Positions 1 to 7,204 are shown, counted from the stretch's first letter. The stretch is 64,000 nucleotides of DNA from Streptomyces sp. 6-11-2 (GCF_006540305.1 NZ_BJOR01000001.1:3348001-3412000), one strand, 5' to 3'. The notes: a model not told the origin generated them from the letters alone. Numbers and translations are program-made.

Positions 1-294
1 AACATCGGCAGCGGTGACCCGGTGGGCACGGTCACCCTGGCGGTGCCCGCAGGCACCACGGTCGTCTCGGCTCCGGAGAACTGCCGGGCGGAGGGATCCG
101 GCACGTACCGGTGCGAACTCCGGCACTGGGCCACTCCCGAGGACCGGATCCAGTTCCCCTTCGAACTGCGCATCGACCGGGTGATCCCGAACGCCATCGG
201 CGCCATCACGCTCCACACCTCCGCGCGGCAGGCCCAATACGACCCCCAGCCGCACAACGCCTACGCCGAACTGGTGGTCAACGCCGCCAAGTGA
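1..294 (+). CDS. C-terminal end of a secreted or surface protein (5' truncated)
   Basis: The reading frame is open from the first base and ends at TGA 292-294, so only the last 97 codons are present. The fragment is rich in beta-strand-forming residues, with alternating Val/Thr and two cysteines in a short spacing (NCRAEG and YRCEL), and ends in a plain LVVNAAK tail with no anchor. This resembles the repeated Ig-like or DUF11-like domains of Streptomyces extracellular proteins, but the fragment is too short to assign a family. A strong hairpin (334-365) follows directly, so this is the last gene of its unit. Confidence 0.6.
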   Translation, partial: NIGSGDPVGTVTLAVPAGTTVVSAPENCRAEGSGTYRCELRHWATPEDRIQFPFELRIDRVIPNAIGAITLHTSARQAQYDPQPHNAYAELVVNAAK

Positions 295-333
295 CCTTCC
301 CGGCGGCCCGAACCGGCCCCCGGTCCGCACAGT

Positions 334-365
334 GGCCGGCCCCGAGGAGGTACTCGGGGCCGGCC
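334..365. terminator. Bidirectional hairpin terminator
   Basis: A perfect 13-bp stem (GGCCGGCCCCGAG at 334-346 pairing with 353-365) closes a 6-base loop between two convergent genes. It most likely terminates both. There is no clear T-run, which is usual in Streptomyces. Confidence 0.7.
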
Positions 366-382
366 GCACCGGATCTGTGACG

Positions 383-628
383 TCAGCGACGAGGTGGCCT
401 GGTGCGCCATGTGGCGAACAGCCCCACACCGACGCTGGTAACCGCGGTGAAGGCAGCGGGCCCGGCCACCATGAAGACCAGGGCGGCGAGCGTGGTCAGG
501 GCGAGCAGCGCAATGAGGTCCAGCACGCGCTCACCCGGGACGGAGGTCTCGGTCGATTCGTTGGCCTGAGACCGCCGCTGAGAAGAGGACGGAGAGACGG
601 TGCCGGGGTTCGCTTCTTTATCAGTCAT
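383..628 (-). CDS. Small membrane protein, unknown function
   Basis: This 81-aa protein starts at ATG 628 (MTDKEANPG) and stops at 383. An in-frame extension to 682 exists but would add an atypical basic leader. The first ~33 residues are hydrophilic and Ser/Thr/Glu-rich. They are followed by two hydrophobic segments (about residues 33-50 and 53-70, separated by a Gly-Pro) and a basic tail ending in RTRPPRR, which suggests a small two-helix membrane protein. It lies divergently from the HTH regulator at 853 and shares its promoter region, where GTTCGG repeats occur, so it may be a partner or target of that regulator. No family was recognised. Confidence 0.6.
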   Translation of the reverse strand: MTDKEANPGTVSPSSSQRRSQANESTETSVPGERVLDLIALLALTTLAALVFMVAGPAAFTAVTSVGVGLFATWRTRPPRR

Positions 629-726
629 GTCATCCAGCACACCTTGCTCCGCCCGGTGACTCCGAGCCTGCCGAACGATCACGAAGAAGACAGATCAGTG
701 CACGTCTTCGACCGAACGCCGAAGGT

Positions 727-763
727 GTTCGGCTGAGTTCGGCGGCGTTCCGCAGGTGTTCGG
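727..763. promoter_or_regulatory. Phased GTTCGG repeats, putative operator
   Basis: GTTCGG or GTTCCG hexamers begin at 727, 737, 747 and 758, one per helical turn. The last lies in a GTTCGGTGAAC dyad, and inverted copies (CCGAAC) occur at 671 and 712. The array sits between the small membrane gene and the HTH regulator, so autoregulation by that regulator is the simplest reading (inference). Confidence 0.45.
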
Positions 764-852
764 TGAACTTCGGGACAGCCCCAGCCGAGGCCGCTACGCT
801 TCCGTTCCCCGTAGATGATCGGAAGTTGCCAAACGACCGAGAGGGAAGCCGC

Positions 853-1545
853 GTGACCGACTTAGTGCCGCATGAGACCTTCCAGCAAGCACTGTCGGAC
901 TTCGCGAAAGAACTGGTCCGGCTTCGCATCTCTCGTGGTGGCCCCTCCCTCCGGGAGATCTCCCGCCTCACGGGGGAGCATGGCCGGAACCTCGCGGCCT
1001 CTACGCTCAGCGAGATCTTCAATGGTGTTCGGCTGCCGGAACTGGACTCCCTGATGTCCCTCGTGCGGGCCCTGCTCGCCTTCGACACACACGGCGCAGG
1101 CCACGTGGGCAGGAATGATCCACGGCTGGAGGAGTGGCGTACTCACTGGAAGCGGTTGAAGGTACTGCAGACAGAGTCCGGAGGCGTCTCGGAGCCAAGC
1201 CCCGCAGAGCAGGAACCGATCGCGGGCATCGACGAGTTCAGCGCTCCTTCGCCCGCCGTGCTCCTCAACATGCTCGAATCGCAGCTCGGCAAGCCGCTGT
1301 CGGAGGACGAACACAGGCTACTGAACGCGTTGGCCTTCCCCACTGCAAGCCCGCCGGGTGGTCAGGTCGACCTGAGCCGGATTGCCGAGACCGCCGTCGC
1401 CTGTTTCCCCGAGTCGTCGGCGGGGCACATCACCTCCGTCCTGCGCTCGCTGATAGCGCGCAACTTCCTGTTGACCGGTCGGGACAGCAACTACGCGATA
1501 TCTGATGCCGCGCTGCGCGCGTTGGCCCGAAGGAGGATGCCTTGA
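853..1545 (+). CDS. HTH (XRE-like) regulator with a TTA codon
   Basis: A 230-aa protein starting at GTG 853, preceded by the ribosome site GAGGGAAG at 841-848. Codon 4 is TTA (862-864), which in Streptomyces is read only by the developmentally controlled bldA tRNA. Residues ~10-75 (SLREISRLTG ... STLSEIFNGVRLPELDSL) form the helix-turn-helix type found in Streptomyces XRE proteins and at the N-terminus of STAND/NB-ARC regulators, followed by the typical EEWRTHWKRL segment. The rest contains a possible second winged-helix-like region (ALRSLIARNFLL) but no nucleotide-binding motif. It overlaps the next gene by four bases (TTGA), so the two are translationally coupled. It probably controls its own operon through the GTTCGG repeats upstream. 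Confidence 0.8.
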   Translation: MTDLVPHETFQQALSDFAKELVRLRISRGGPSLREISRLTGEHGRNLAASTLSEIFNGVRLPELDSLMSLVRALLAFDTHGAGHVGRNDPRLEEWRTHWKRLKVLQTESGGVSEPSPAEQEPIAGIDEFSAPSPAVLLNMLESQLGKPLSEDEHRLLNALAFPTASPPGGQVDLSRIAETAVACFPESSAGHITSVLRSLIARNFLLTGRDSNYAISDAALRALARRRMP

Positions 1546-3020
1546 CCCGACGTTCCTTCAGCATCTCCCAAGTCTCCGAGTCCGCTGGTGAGGGTGTGCT
1601 GGACATCCCCAGCCTTTCGGTCCTGCGTTACAAAGATCCCGAAACCCTGCTCGCTGAATTCGAGTCGCTCTGGGGAGTCCGGGCCAGTGTGGTGGCAGTA
1701 CCGGTCCTCGAACCCGACGGTCTGCTTTTCGACGTCAAAGGACTACGAGGCGTCCCGATGTCGAACTACTCCGTTCCGTCCTCGCGACTCAAAAGTTTCG
1801 CGGATGTAGTAGGGGTATTTCTGGCGGCCGGGCTCGACGTCACCCTGACCTTGTATCCGGGGCACGGTTTCATTCCAGGCGACGGGATCCACACACGCGA
1901 CATCGCAGGCGGCAGCGCCAACCGAGTATGCATTGCCAACCCGCGTACGAGCGAGGTCTACGGCGCCATCCTGGGCACTGGCATCGACATCGCCCAAGAA
2001 GTCGCGTCAGCGACGAAGGGGGGCGGCAGGCTCAAGGGCATCGCCTTGGACGTGACGGAGCTATGGGGAACGAGCGGGCAGGTCGGCAGGGTCGAGAAGA
2101 CGTGCTTTTGCACGGCCTGCACCCGGCACTTCGACAAGAACGCTCCCGACCTCCTCAAGCACTACAGGACGTTCCCCAACCCCTGGAGCCTCCTGCTTCG
2201 CTCCAGCAGCAGCACCGGGATGACCTTCGTCTCCGATGTGCCCCCAACTGCGAGTGCGGAGGAGATCGTCGGTCTCGCGCGCCAGAGGAAGTTCGATGAG
2301 CAATTCCCCGATCACGATTACGCAGATCTGCTCCGGATGGCGGAACTCCTGCTCCGCTACATGCGAGTTCGACACTCACTGACAGTCGCGTCGATCGGTG
2401 CGCTGTTCGACTACGCGTGCGAAGGCCTGGAAGCACAGCTCACACGCGTTCTCATGATGGAGGGTGAACTCTACAGCTGGACTTCGGGGCTGTGGCTGGA
2501 GGAACTGGACACAGCGATCGCCAACGGCGAAGAGGCCGGCTTCGACGAGCTCTGGCTCGACTCAGGTACCTCCTATGTGCCGCAGCACATCCCCTACCGC
2601 TCCTACATGTGGTCCCGCAGCCGCTACTTCATCAGCCAGTTCTTCCAGTTGACCGGTGCGCTCTGCGATCCCCGTTCTCGCATCCACACCGCCCTGCGGT
2701 ACAAGACGGTCGAAGAATGCCGGCAAATGGTCGTCGAGCGCTGGCAGTTGGTACACGGCTCCGCTCTCAACGCCCAGGCGGCCCTTTTGACGCTGCCCAC
2801 CCCTCCTGATGCGACGCCCGACATGCGGCGAGGCTTCGTCGGCGTTGGTCTTCAGCAGGAGTACGGCAAGTGGTTCAGTGATCAGTTGGCCATCCCTCCA
2901 ACCAGCTCGGAGAGGAGAAACGCCATGCCTGCCCCGGCGGGTCCTGGCCTGCCTGTCCCGGCGGGACGGGATCTGGCCCAGTTTCTCGAGCTTCTGCAGG
3001 CAATGCACGACGACGAGTAA
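1542..3020 (+). CDS. Unknown TIM-barrel-like protein with CxC-x2-C motif
   Basis: A 492-aa cytoplasmic protein starting at TTG 1542. AGGAGG (1531-1536) supports the start, which overlaps the stop of the regulator upstream. No signal peptide or membrane segment is visible. Alternating strand/helix segments (VVAVPVLEPDGLLF, DVTLTLYPGHG, KGIALDVTELWG) suggest a (beta/alpha) barrel. The motif ELWG followed ~13 residues later by CFCTACTRHF recalls the metal-stabilised loop (CxCxxC then aromatic) in some glycoside-hydrolase-like barrels. No catalytic acid pair can be assigned, so enzyme function is only a guess. A short Pro/Ala/Gly linker (MPAPAGPGLPVPAG) precedes an acidic C-terminal helix. The gene is visibly more AT-rich than its neighbours, consistent with horizontal transfer. 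It forms an operon with the HTH regulator. Confidence 0.7.
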   Translation: MTRRSFSISQVSESAGEGVLDIPSLSVLRYKDPETLLAEFESLWGVRASVVAVPVLEPDGLLFDVKGLRGVPMSNYSVPSSRLKSFADVVGVFLAAGLDVTLTLYPGHGFIPGDGIHTRDIAGGSANRVCIANPRTSEVYGAILGTGIDIAQEVASATKGGGRLKGIALDVTELWGTSGQVGRVEKTCFCTACTRHFDKNAPDLLKHYRTFPNPWSLLLRSSSSTGMTFVSDVPPTASAEEIVGLARQRKFDEQFPDHDYADLLRMAELLLRYMRVRHSLTVASIGALFDYACEGLEAQLTRVLMMEGELYSWTSGLWLEELDTAIANGEEAGFDELWLDSGTSYVPQHIPYRSYMWSRSRYFISQFFQLTGALCDPRSRIHTALRYKTVEECRQMVVERWQLVHGSALNAQAALLTLPTPPDATPDMRRGFVGVGLQQEYGKWFSDQLAIPPTSSERRNAMPAPAGPGLPVPAGRDLAQFLELLQAMHDDE

Positions 3021-3120
3021 AGACGCCGAAGGGTGGTCAGAACTTCGCCATCACGGCCTTCTTCGGCCGGCGGGGGACTGTCTCACCGCTCCTGGCAGTC
3101 GCCCATGACCAGGTGATGGC

Positions 3121-3138
3121 AGATCTTAAGATCAGCCC
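3121..3138 (+). promoter_or_regulatory. Possible promoter for a leaderless transcript
   Basis: The AT-rich stretch CTTAAGAT lies ~8 bases before the ATG at 3139, which has no ribosome site. This arrangement fits a -10 box giving a leaderless mRNA. No convincing -35 box is visible. Confidence 0.3.
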
Positions 3139-3360
3139 ATGACGAGCTCTCCGGAGTACTGGACCGTGCGCCACTTCTCTCAGGCCAACCCCGCCGGGCC
3201 GGGGTGTGACAGCGTCCCGGCGCTCCTGCGCAGGCTGGCCGATTCCATCGAGGCGCTGGGCCCTGTCGAGATTCAGGACGTCGTCATCGAATCGGAGATG
3301 ACCGAGCACGGCCCTTGGCGCTCGGGGACCGTCTACTTCCACCTGCCCGGGGACAGCTAG
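3139..3360 (+). CDS. Small conserved-looking protein, unknown function
   Basis: A 73-aa protein (MTSSPEYWTVRHFSQ ...) with one cysteine, one amphipathic helix (VPALLRRLADSIEALG) and a beta-type C-terminal half (IQDVVIESEMTE ... TVYFHLPGDS). Streptomyces carry many small proteins of this type and I cannot assign a function. It starts without a ribosome site, probably from a leaderless mRNA. Its stop codon TAG (3358-3360) is formed by the CTAG end of the inverted-repeat element that follows, so the native C-terminus may have been altered by the insertion. Confidence 0.6.
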   Translation: MTSSPEYWTVRHFSQANPAGPGCDSVPALLRRLADSIEALGPVEIQDVVIESEMTEHGPWRSGTVYFHLPGDS

Positions 3361-3586
3361 TGCTGTGGTCGGGAAGGTTTGCCGGGAAGCTCGCGGCGTC
3401 CGGTGCTGGGGGGCACCTCCCACGCCGTTCAGGCAGTGGGGGAGCATCGCAAGGCGGAGCATCACCCGCGTACCGGATGTACTCGGGTGATGCGACAACG
3501 CGGCGTGGGGGTACCCCCGGCCGAAGGCTGGGGGAGTGCCGTGCCGGGCCTCGCGAGCCGGTGAACCTTTCCGGTCACAGCACTAG
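3357..3586. mobile_element. CTAG-bounded MITE-like element, 230 bp (copy A)
   Basis: Both ends carry a 29-bp inverted repeat beginning CTAGTGCTGTG (left 3357-3385, right 3558-3586, 24 of 29 positions matching). An internal perfect hairpin (GCATCACCCG ... CGGGTGATGC) lies in the middle and no transposase is encoded. Related ends occur at 39690 and 61872. The structure is that of a non-autonomous miniature transposon. CTAG at both ends could be a duplicated target or part of the terminus (inference). Confidence 0.6.
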
Positions 3587-3607
3587 GGACGGAACCCCGC
3601 CGTCTCG

Positions 3608-3633
3608 GGGGCGCGCCCATGATGGGTGCGCCC
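3608..3633 (-). terminator. Hairpin terminator of the YrdB-like operon
   Basis: GGGCGCGCCC (3608-3617) pairs with GGGTGCGCCC (3624-3633) over a 6-base loop with one G-T wobble. It lies ~100 bases beyond the stop of the minus-strand gene at 3734. Confidence 0.45.
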
Positions 3634-3733
3634 TCTGCCTCTTCCTGCGGCAGTCGCCGCCAGAGCACGACGATCACAGCGGGCGATGCCGGCCGCGAAG
3701 TCCGACCCACCGCAATGGGGCGCGGACGGCGGG

Positions 3734-4102
3734 TCAGGATCCGCGGTGCGCCAAGGCGTTCCGGTCCAGGGTGGCGAGGACGGTGTTGACCGCGACCACG
3801 ACGGCGAAGACGGCGGCCCACCGGTCCCGGCCGACGGCGTGCAGGGCGGCCACCGCGGTGCCGAACACCAGCGCCTTCACGGCCAGAACGCCCAGCACCG
3901 GCAGCGCCACCCGGGCCTTCGGGGCGGCGAACAGGCCCCACACGACGGCCGCCGCCGCGGGAGCGGCGACGGCGAAGAGGAGACGCGCGGCCGTGTGGTC
4001 CGCGCTCTGCCACCCCCACCAGGCGAGGGCGGCCAGGGCCAGCACCTCCAGGAAAAACGCCAGCCCTTCATTGATCACGTGCAACGAGCCGGGAAGCGTC
4101 AC
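3734..4102 (-). CDS. YrdB-like (DUF2568) membrane protein
   Basis: A 122-aa integral membrane protein starting at GTG 4102. The GTG overlaps the stop of the peroxiredoxin-like gene by four bases (GTGA), indicating translational coupling. It has four hydrophobic helices (about residues 12-30, 40-60, 68-88 and 93-113). The first ends in the aromatic AWWGW motif, and VWGLFAAPKA follows the second. These are features of the YrdB/DUF2568 family, a group of four-helix membrane proteins without a known biochemical role. Co-transcription with a thioredoxin-fold protein under a TetR regulator suggests a role in a stress response (inference). Confidence 0.75.
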   Translation of the reverse strand: MTLPGSLHVINEGLAFFLEVLALAALAWWGWQSADHTAARLLFAVAAPAAAAVVWGLFAAPKARVALPVLGVLAVKALVFGTAVAALHAVGRDRWAAVFAVVVAVNTVLATLDRNALAHRGS

Positions 4103-4716
4103 CGGGAGTCGTCCTCCGTCACCTTCGTCACCTTCATCGCCTTCGTCACGTGCATGGCCGCCAGTTCCAGCAGTTCGTCGACCGACCACTGGTCGTAGAC
4201 GTGCTCACCGTACTTGGCGGCGAGGACCCGGCCGTCGGGTGCGATGAGGAAGTCGGCGGGCAGACCGAGCCGGCCGCCGTGCGGGCTGGTGGACGGCAGG
4301 TGCTCGCGCCCGCGCACGACCTCCCGCAGGCCGCTCAGGACCGCGCGGAGGATCGGCCACCAGGCGCGCGGGTGGAGCAGGGCGCGGGGCGAGCGTTCCA
4401 CGCCGAACTCCGTGTAGAGCCGCCTGCCCGGGTCGGCGACGACGGCGAACGGCAGCTCGGTGGTGTGGGGCAGCAGTTCGTCGGCGGGCGAGTGGAAGAC
4501 CACGACCTCGCGGACACCGGCGGCCTCGATCTCCCCGTGCCGCCGCACCACCGAGCGCAGGTGCAGGTTGCAGACCGGGCAGCCGGCGAACCGCCGGAAC
4601 TGGAGGTGGATCAGCCGGCCGGGATCGGGAACGGCGACCTGGTCGCCGGAGACGGCGGTGAGACGCCGGTCCCCGACGGTGGAACCGGGCCTCACTGGGT
4701 TACGGGACATGCGCAC
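4099..4716 (-). CDS. AhpC/TSA-like peroxiredoxin-family protein
   Basis: A 205-aa soluble protein with a thioredoxin fold. The strand IHLQFRRF leads into GCPVCNLHL (Cys46 and Cys49), the redox-active site, followed by VREVVVFHSPADEL and the cis-proline-type region GLPADFLIAPDGRV. This pattern belongs to the AhpC/TSA (peroxiredoxin-like) family, in which the CxxC attacks peroxides or exchanges disulfides. GTG 4716 is chosen because GGAGGGGAG lies just upstream; ATG 4710 is an alternative. It is the first gene of an operon with the YrdB-like gene and is divergent from the TetR gene at 4789. Two strong dyads lie between them, so TetR repression of both directions is likely. The substrate is unknown. 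Confidence 0.8.
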   Translation of the reverse strand: MRMSRNPVRPGSTVGDRRLTAVSGDQVAVPDPGRLIHLQFRRFAGCPVCNLHLRSVVRRHGEIEAAGVREVVVFHSPADELLPHTTELPFAVVADPGRRLYTEFGVERSPRALLHPRAWWPILRAVLSGLREVVRGREHLPSTSPHGGRLGLPADFLIAPDGRVLAAKYGEHVYDQWSVDELLELAAMHVTKAMKVTKVTEDDSR

Positions 4717-4731
4717 GACGGGCTCCCCTCC

Positions 4732-4754
4732 GTAAGCGTACGGCTTACGCTTAC
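4732..4754. promoter_or_regulatory. TetR operator 1 (predicted)
   Basis: An inverted repeat, GTAAGCGTA (4732-4740) and TTACGCTTAC (4745-4754), lies in the 72-base divergent promoter. The arms share the core AGCGTA with the second dyad at 4756-4778, which fits a TetR-family operator. Confidence 0.65.
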
Positions 4755-4755
4755 C

Positions 4756-4778
4756 AGCGTAGGCGTATGCCGTACGCT
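4756..4778. promoter_or_regulatory. TetR operator 2 (predicted)
   Basis: AGCGTAGG at 4756-4763 and CCGTACGCT at 4770-4778 form a second dyad. It shares half-sites with operator 1 and ends 10 bases before the regulator's ATG, a position suited to autorepression. Confidence 0.6.
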
Positions 4779-4788
4779 GTCAACCGCC

Positions 4789-5403
4789 ATGCCACGCCCA
4801 CGTTCACTCACGCAGGACCAGCCGGCCGCGGCCGCCCTCGCCGTCATCGACCGGGACGGGCTCACCGGACTGTCGATGCGCGCCGTCGCCAAGGAACTCG
4901 GCATGAGCACGATGGGGCTCTACCGGTACGTGGACGACCGCGAGGAACTGGAACGACTCATCGTCGAGCTCGTCCTCGCCCGTGTGGACGTCGAGCCGCC
5001 GGACCCCGCCATGCCGTGGCGCGAGCGGATCGAGGTCATGGTGCGGCGGCTGCGCGACGCCGTGGCCGACCACCCGGCGATCGTCCCGCTCGCCATCTCC
5101 CACCGGCACCACTCCCGCGGAGTGCTGCGCTGGTCGGAGGCCGTGCTCGCCGTCCTCACCGAGGCGGGCGTCGCGGGCGAGCGGCGGGTCGTCGCCCTGC
5201 GCGGACTGCTCAGTTACGTCATCGGGGCCATCCAGCTCGAACATCTCGGGGCGCTGTCCGGTCCGGGCACCGTGGCCATCACCGAGCTGCCGCCCGCCGA
5301 GTTCCCGCACATGGCGCAGACCGCCCGGGACGCCCGGAACGTCGGCGCCGACCAGGAGTTCCTGGGAGGACTCGCCCTGCTCCTCGACGGCCTCGGCGCC
5401 TGA
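4789..5403 (+). CDS. TetR-family transcriptional repressor
   Basis: A 204-aa regulator starting at ATG 4789 with no ribosome site, so it may be leaderless. Residues ~8-55 hold the TetR-type helix-turn-helix, ending in MRAVAKELGMSTMGLYRYVDDREEL, with the characteristic LYRYV recognition helix. The C-terminal part is helical and resembles the TetR ligand-binding domain (TetR_C type). It is divergent from the peroxiredoxin-like/YrdB-like operon, with two related dyads between, and therefore probably represses both. The ligand cannot be predicted. Confidence 0.9.
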   Translation: MPRPRSLTQDQPAAAALAVIDRDGLTGLSMRAVAKELGMSTMGLYRYVDDREELERLIVELVLARVDVEPPDPAMPWRERIEVMVRRLRDAVADHPAIVPLAISHRHHSRGVLRWSEAVLAVLTEAGVAGERRVVALRGLLSYVIGAIQLEHLGALSGPGTVAITELPPAEFPHMAQTARDARNVGADQEFLGGLALLLDGLGA

Positions 5404-5643
5404 CAGCGGCCTGACGGCGGCCTGAAGACGCACGGCGCACCGGTGCGGCACGGACCCGTCCGCGCCGTCGGCGACCGAGCCGTGCCTGCCCCTGAGAACG
5501 CCATGCCCGTCCCGGTTGGGCCGGTCGGCAGAGGCCGGGTGTGACGGGATAGGGCCTTCATACGCTGAGGCAGTCGGAATGAGCAGCGAGGGCGTCGGAT
5601 CCGTAGAGCGAACCAGTAGCAACCGCATGGGATGGACACGGGT

Positions 5644-6513
5644 ATGGGCGACCGACACAGCGACGGTGGGGGCGTGGACCGCCGATACGCCGGAACGGGC
5701 GACCGCCGGCCCGGCGGCGACGGCGACATCCGCGCCACCGAGCTGGAACCCGTCCTCCGCCGTGCCCTGTGCGCCGAGGCCCTCGACGCGTCGGCCGAGC
5801 AGCGGGCCGTGGCCGCCTTCCGGGCCGCCCGGGAGGAAGGCGCGCACCAGCAGGCACGGGCGCGGAGGCGGGACGACTGGCGACCGTGGCGCGTCCCGGG
5901 GCGGCGTGCGGTGCGGGCCGCCATCGCCGTGTTCATCGCCGGCCTGACGTTCAGCGGCGTGGCGATCGCGGGGATCGGCTCACCGAAATCCGACGGGAAG
6001 GCGGAGGACGACGGTCGCGCACGGCGGCATCCGTCGCCCACCGCTCCCCAGGCTCCGTCGCCCGACCGGTCGCCCGCACCGGCGCCCGCCGACGCCGCAC
6101 CGTCCGGGCCCGCCTCCCCCACGCCCGCTCCCTCCGTGACCCGGGACCGCCCGCCGACGGCCAAGGACGTCCAGGCCCACTGCCGCGCGTACGCGTCGGT
6201 GAAGGGCAGCGGCAAGGCGCTGGAGTCGACGGCCTGGAAGCGGTTCGTCGAGGCCGCCGGAGGCGAGGACAACGTCGACGCCTACTGCGCCGACCAGTTG
6301 GCGCAGAGCGAGACCGGCAGCCCGGGCAAGGGGAACGGCTCGGACAACGGGAACGGCTCCGGGAGCGGGAACGACCCGGGCAAGGAGAACGGACAGCCGA
6401 ACGGCAACTCGGCCGTCGAGAAGAACGCGAAGAACGAGAAGAACGGACAGACCAGTCCACCGGGCCGCGCTCCCGGGGCCGGCGCGGCGAAGAATGGGCA
6501 ATCCGGCACGTGA
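5644..6513 (+). CDS. Single-pass membrane protein with Pro-rich and Gly/Asn-rich regions
   Basis: A 289-aa protein starting at ATG 5644 (an earlier in-frame ATG at 5632 is possible). The cytoplasmic N-terminus has a helical segment (IRATELEPVLRRALCAEALDA) like short acidic regions of Streptomyces membrane proteins encoded near sigma factors. One transmembrane helix lies at ~residues 82-102 (AAIAVFIAGLTFSGVAIAGI). The extracellular part is a Pro/Ala/Ser linker, a compact domain with two cysteines (HCRAYASVKG and DAYCADQLA, possibly disulfide-bonded), and a Gly/Asn/Lys-rich tail. No enzyme motif is seen. The gene ends directly before a 9-bp tandem repeat array. Confidence 0.65.
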   Translation: MGDRHSDGGGVDRRYAGTGDRRPGGDGDIRATELEPVLRRALCAEALDASAEQRAVAAFRAAREEGAHQQARARRRDDWRPWRVPGRRAVRAAIAVFIAGLTFSGVAIAGIGSPKSDGKAEDDGRARRHPSPTAPQAPSPDRSPAPAPADAAPSGPASPTPAPSVTRDRPPTAKDVQAHCRAYASVKGSGKALESTAWKRFVEAAGGEDNVDAYCADQLAQSETGSPGKGNGSDNGNGSGSGNDPGKENGQPNGNSAVEKNAKNEKNGQTSPPGRAPGAGAAKNGQSGT

Positions 6514-6515
6514 AC

Positions 6516-6614
6516 GCGTGGATCGCGTAGATCACGTGGATCGCGTGGATCGCGCAGATCACGTGGATCGCGTGGATCGCGTAGATCACGTGGATCGCAT
6601 GGATCGCATGGAAT
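6516..6614. repeat. 9-bp tandem repeat with 27-bp higher-order unit
   Basis: Eleven consecutive 9-mers derive from GCGTGGATC. They follow the order A-B-C three times (A GCGTGGATC, B GCGTAGATC or GCGCAGATC, C ACGTGGATC), giving three 27-bp units, then two degenerate A copies. Every unit but the last contains GATC. The array starts just after the stop of the membrane protein gene and could be mutable or protein-binding DNA. Confidence 0.85.
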
Positions 6615-7204
6615 ACGGCATGCGAGTTGTGACGCACCGAGTGGTGCGATGAGTGCCTTACTGCACAAACGTGTCGATTTCGTGTCAGTGCACCGGAACC
6701 CGTGACATTCCGTGCTCCCGCAGCGCTGAACCCAGTGACCCCGGGCGGGGTCGGGCCGCCTGCTCTCCGGGGGGAGGTACGCGGGCGGCATCATGCAGGG
6801 GCAGACTCGTTCGCACCCCCCCCGTGGCGGGTCTGCCCCTGCTTCATCACTCGGCCGGCGCTCCATCACTTGGCCGGCCCTGCGGCCGCATGAGCCCGCC
6901 GCCGGAGCGCTCTCCGCGAATGTGCCTGGTCGTGGCGCTGCCGCGCGAGCCGGGGCGGATGGCGGCGACCGCCAGGACGTCCTTGGCCACAACCGCCCGC
7001 CCTCAGGAGGCCGTGATCGGCCCGGCGGCAATACGACGGCGCCTGAAGCAACCCGGTCCCCAACTGCTACCGTCTACCAATCTGTAGACGTTCATCCCTC
7101 GGACGGCCCGGCTTCACGAGGGTTCCACTTCTGCGTCCGCGTGTGTTCACACGCGTTCCCCGGAGCGCTCACGCACGTGGACCCATGGCCCGGAGATCCA
7201 CCTG
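6615..7204. other. 590-base region without a convincing gene
   Basis: Open frames here lack ribosome sites and family resemblance. The only clear structure is the hairpin at 6795-6842. The last ~40 bases include the ribosome site of the PAP2 gene (GGAG at ~7192). Confidence 0.5.
6795..6842. promoter_or_regulatory. Long hairpin in noncoding DNA
   Basis: GCAGGGGCAGAC (6795-6806) pairs perfectly with GTCTGCCCCTGC (6831-6842) around a 24-base loop containing a C8 run. It could be a terminator for upstream transcription, part of a small RNA, or an operator. Confidence 0.4.

Noticed and set aside
3462..4019. Minus-strand frame of 185 codons over the 3.5-kb element
   Set aside because: It crosses the inverted repeat and the YrdB-like gene out of frame, with no start signal.
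6653..7087. Plus-strand frame of 144 codons before the PAP2 gene
   Set aside because: It has no ribosome site, Arg/Pro-rich low-complexity composition, and no family resemblance. The segment is treated as noncoding.
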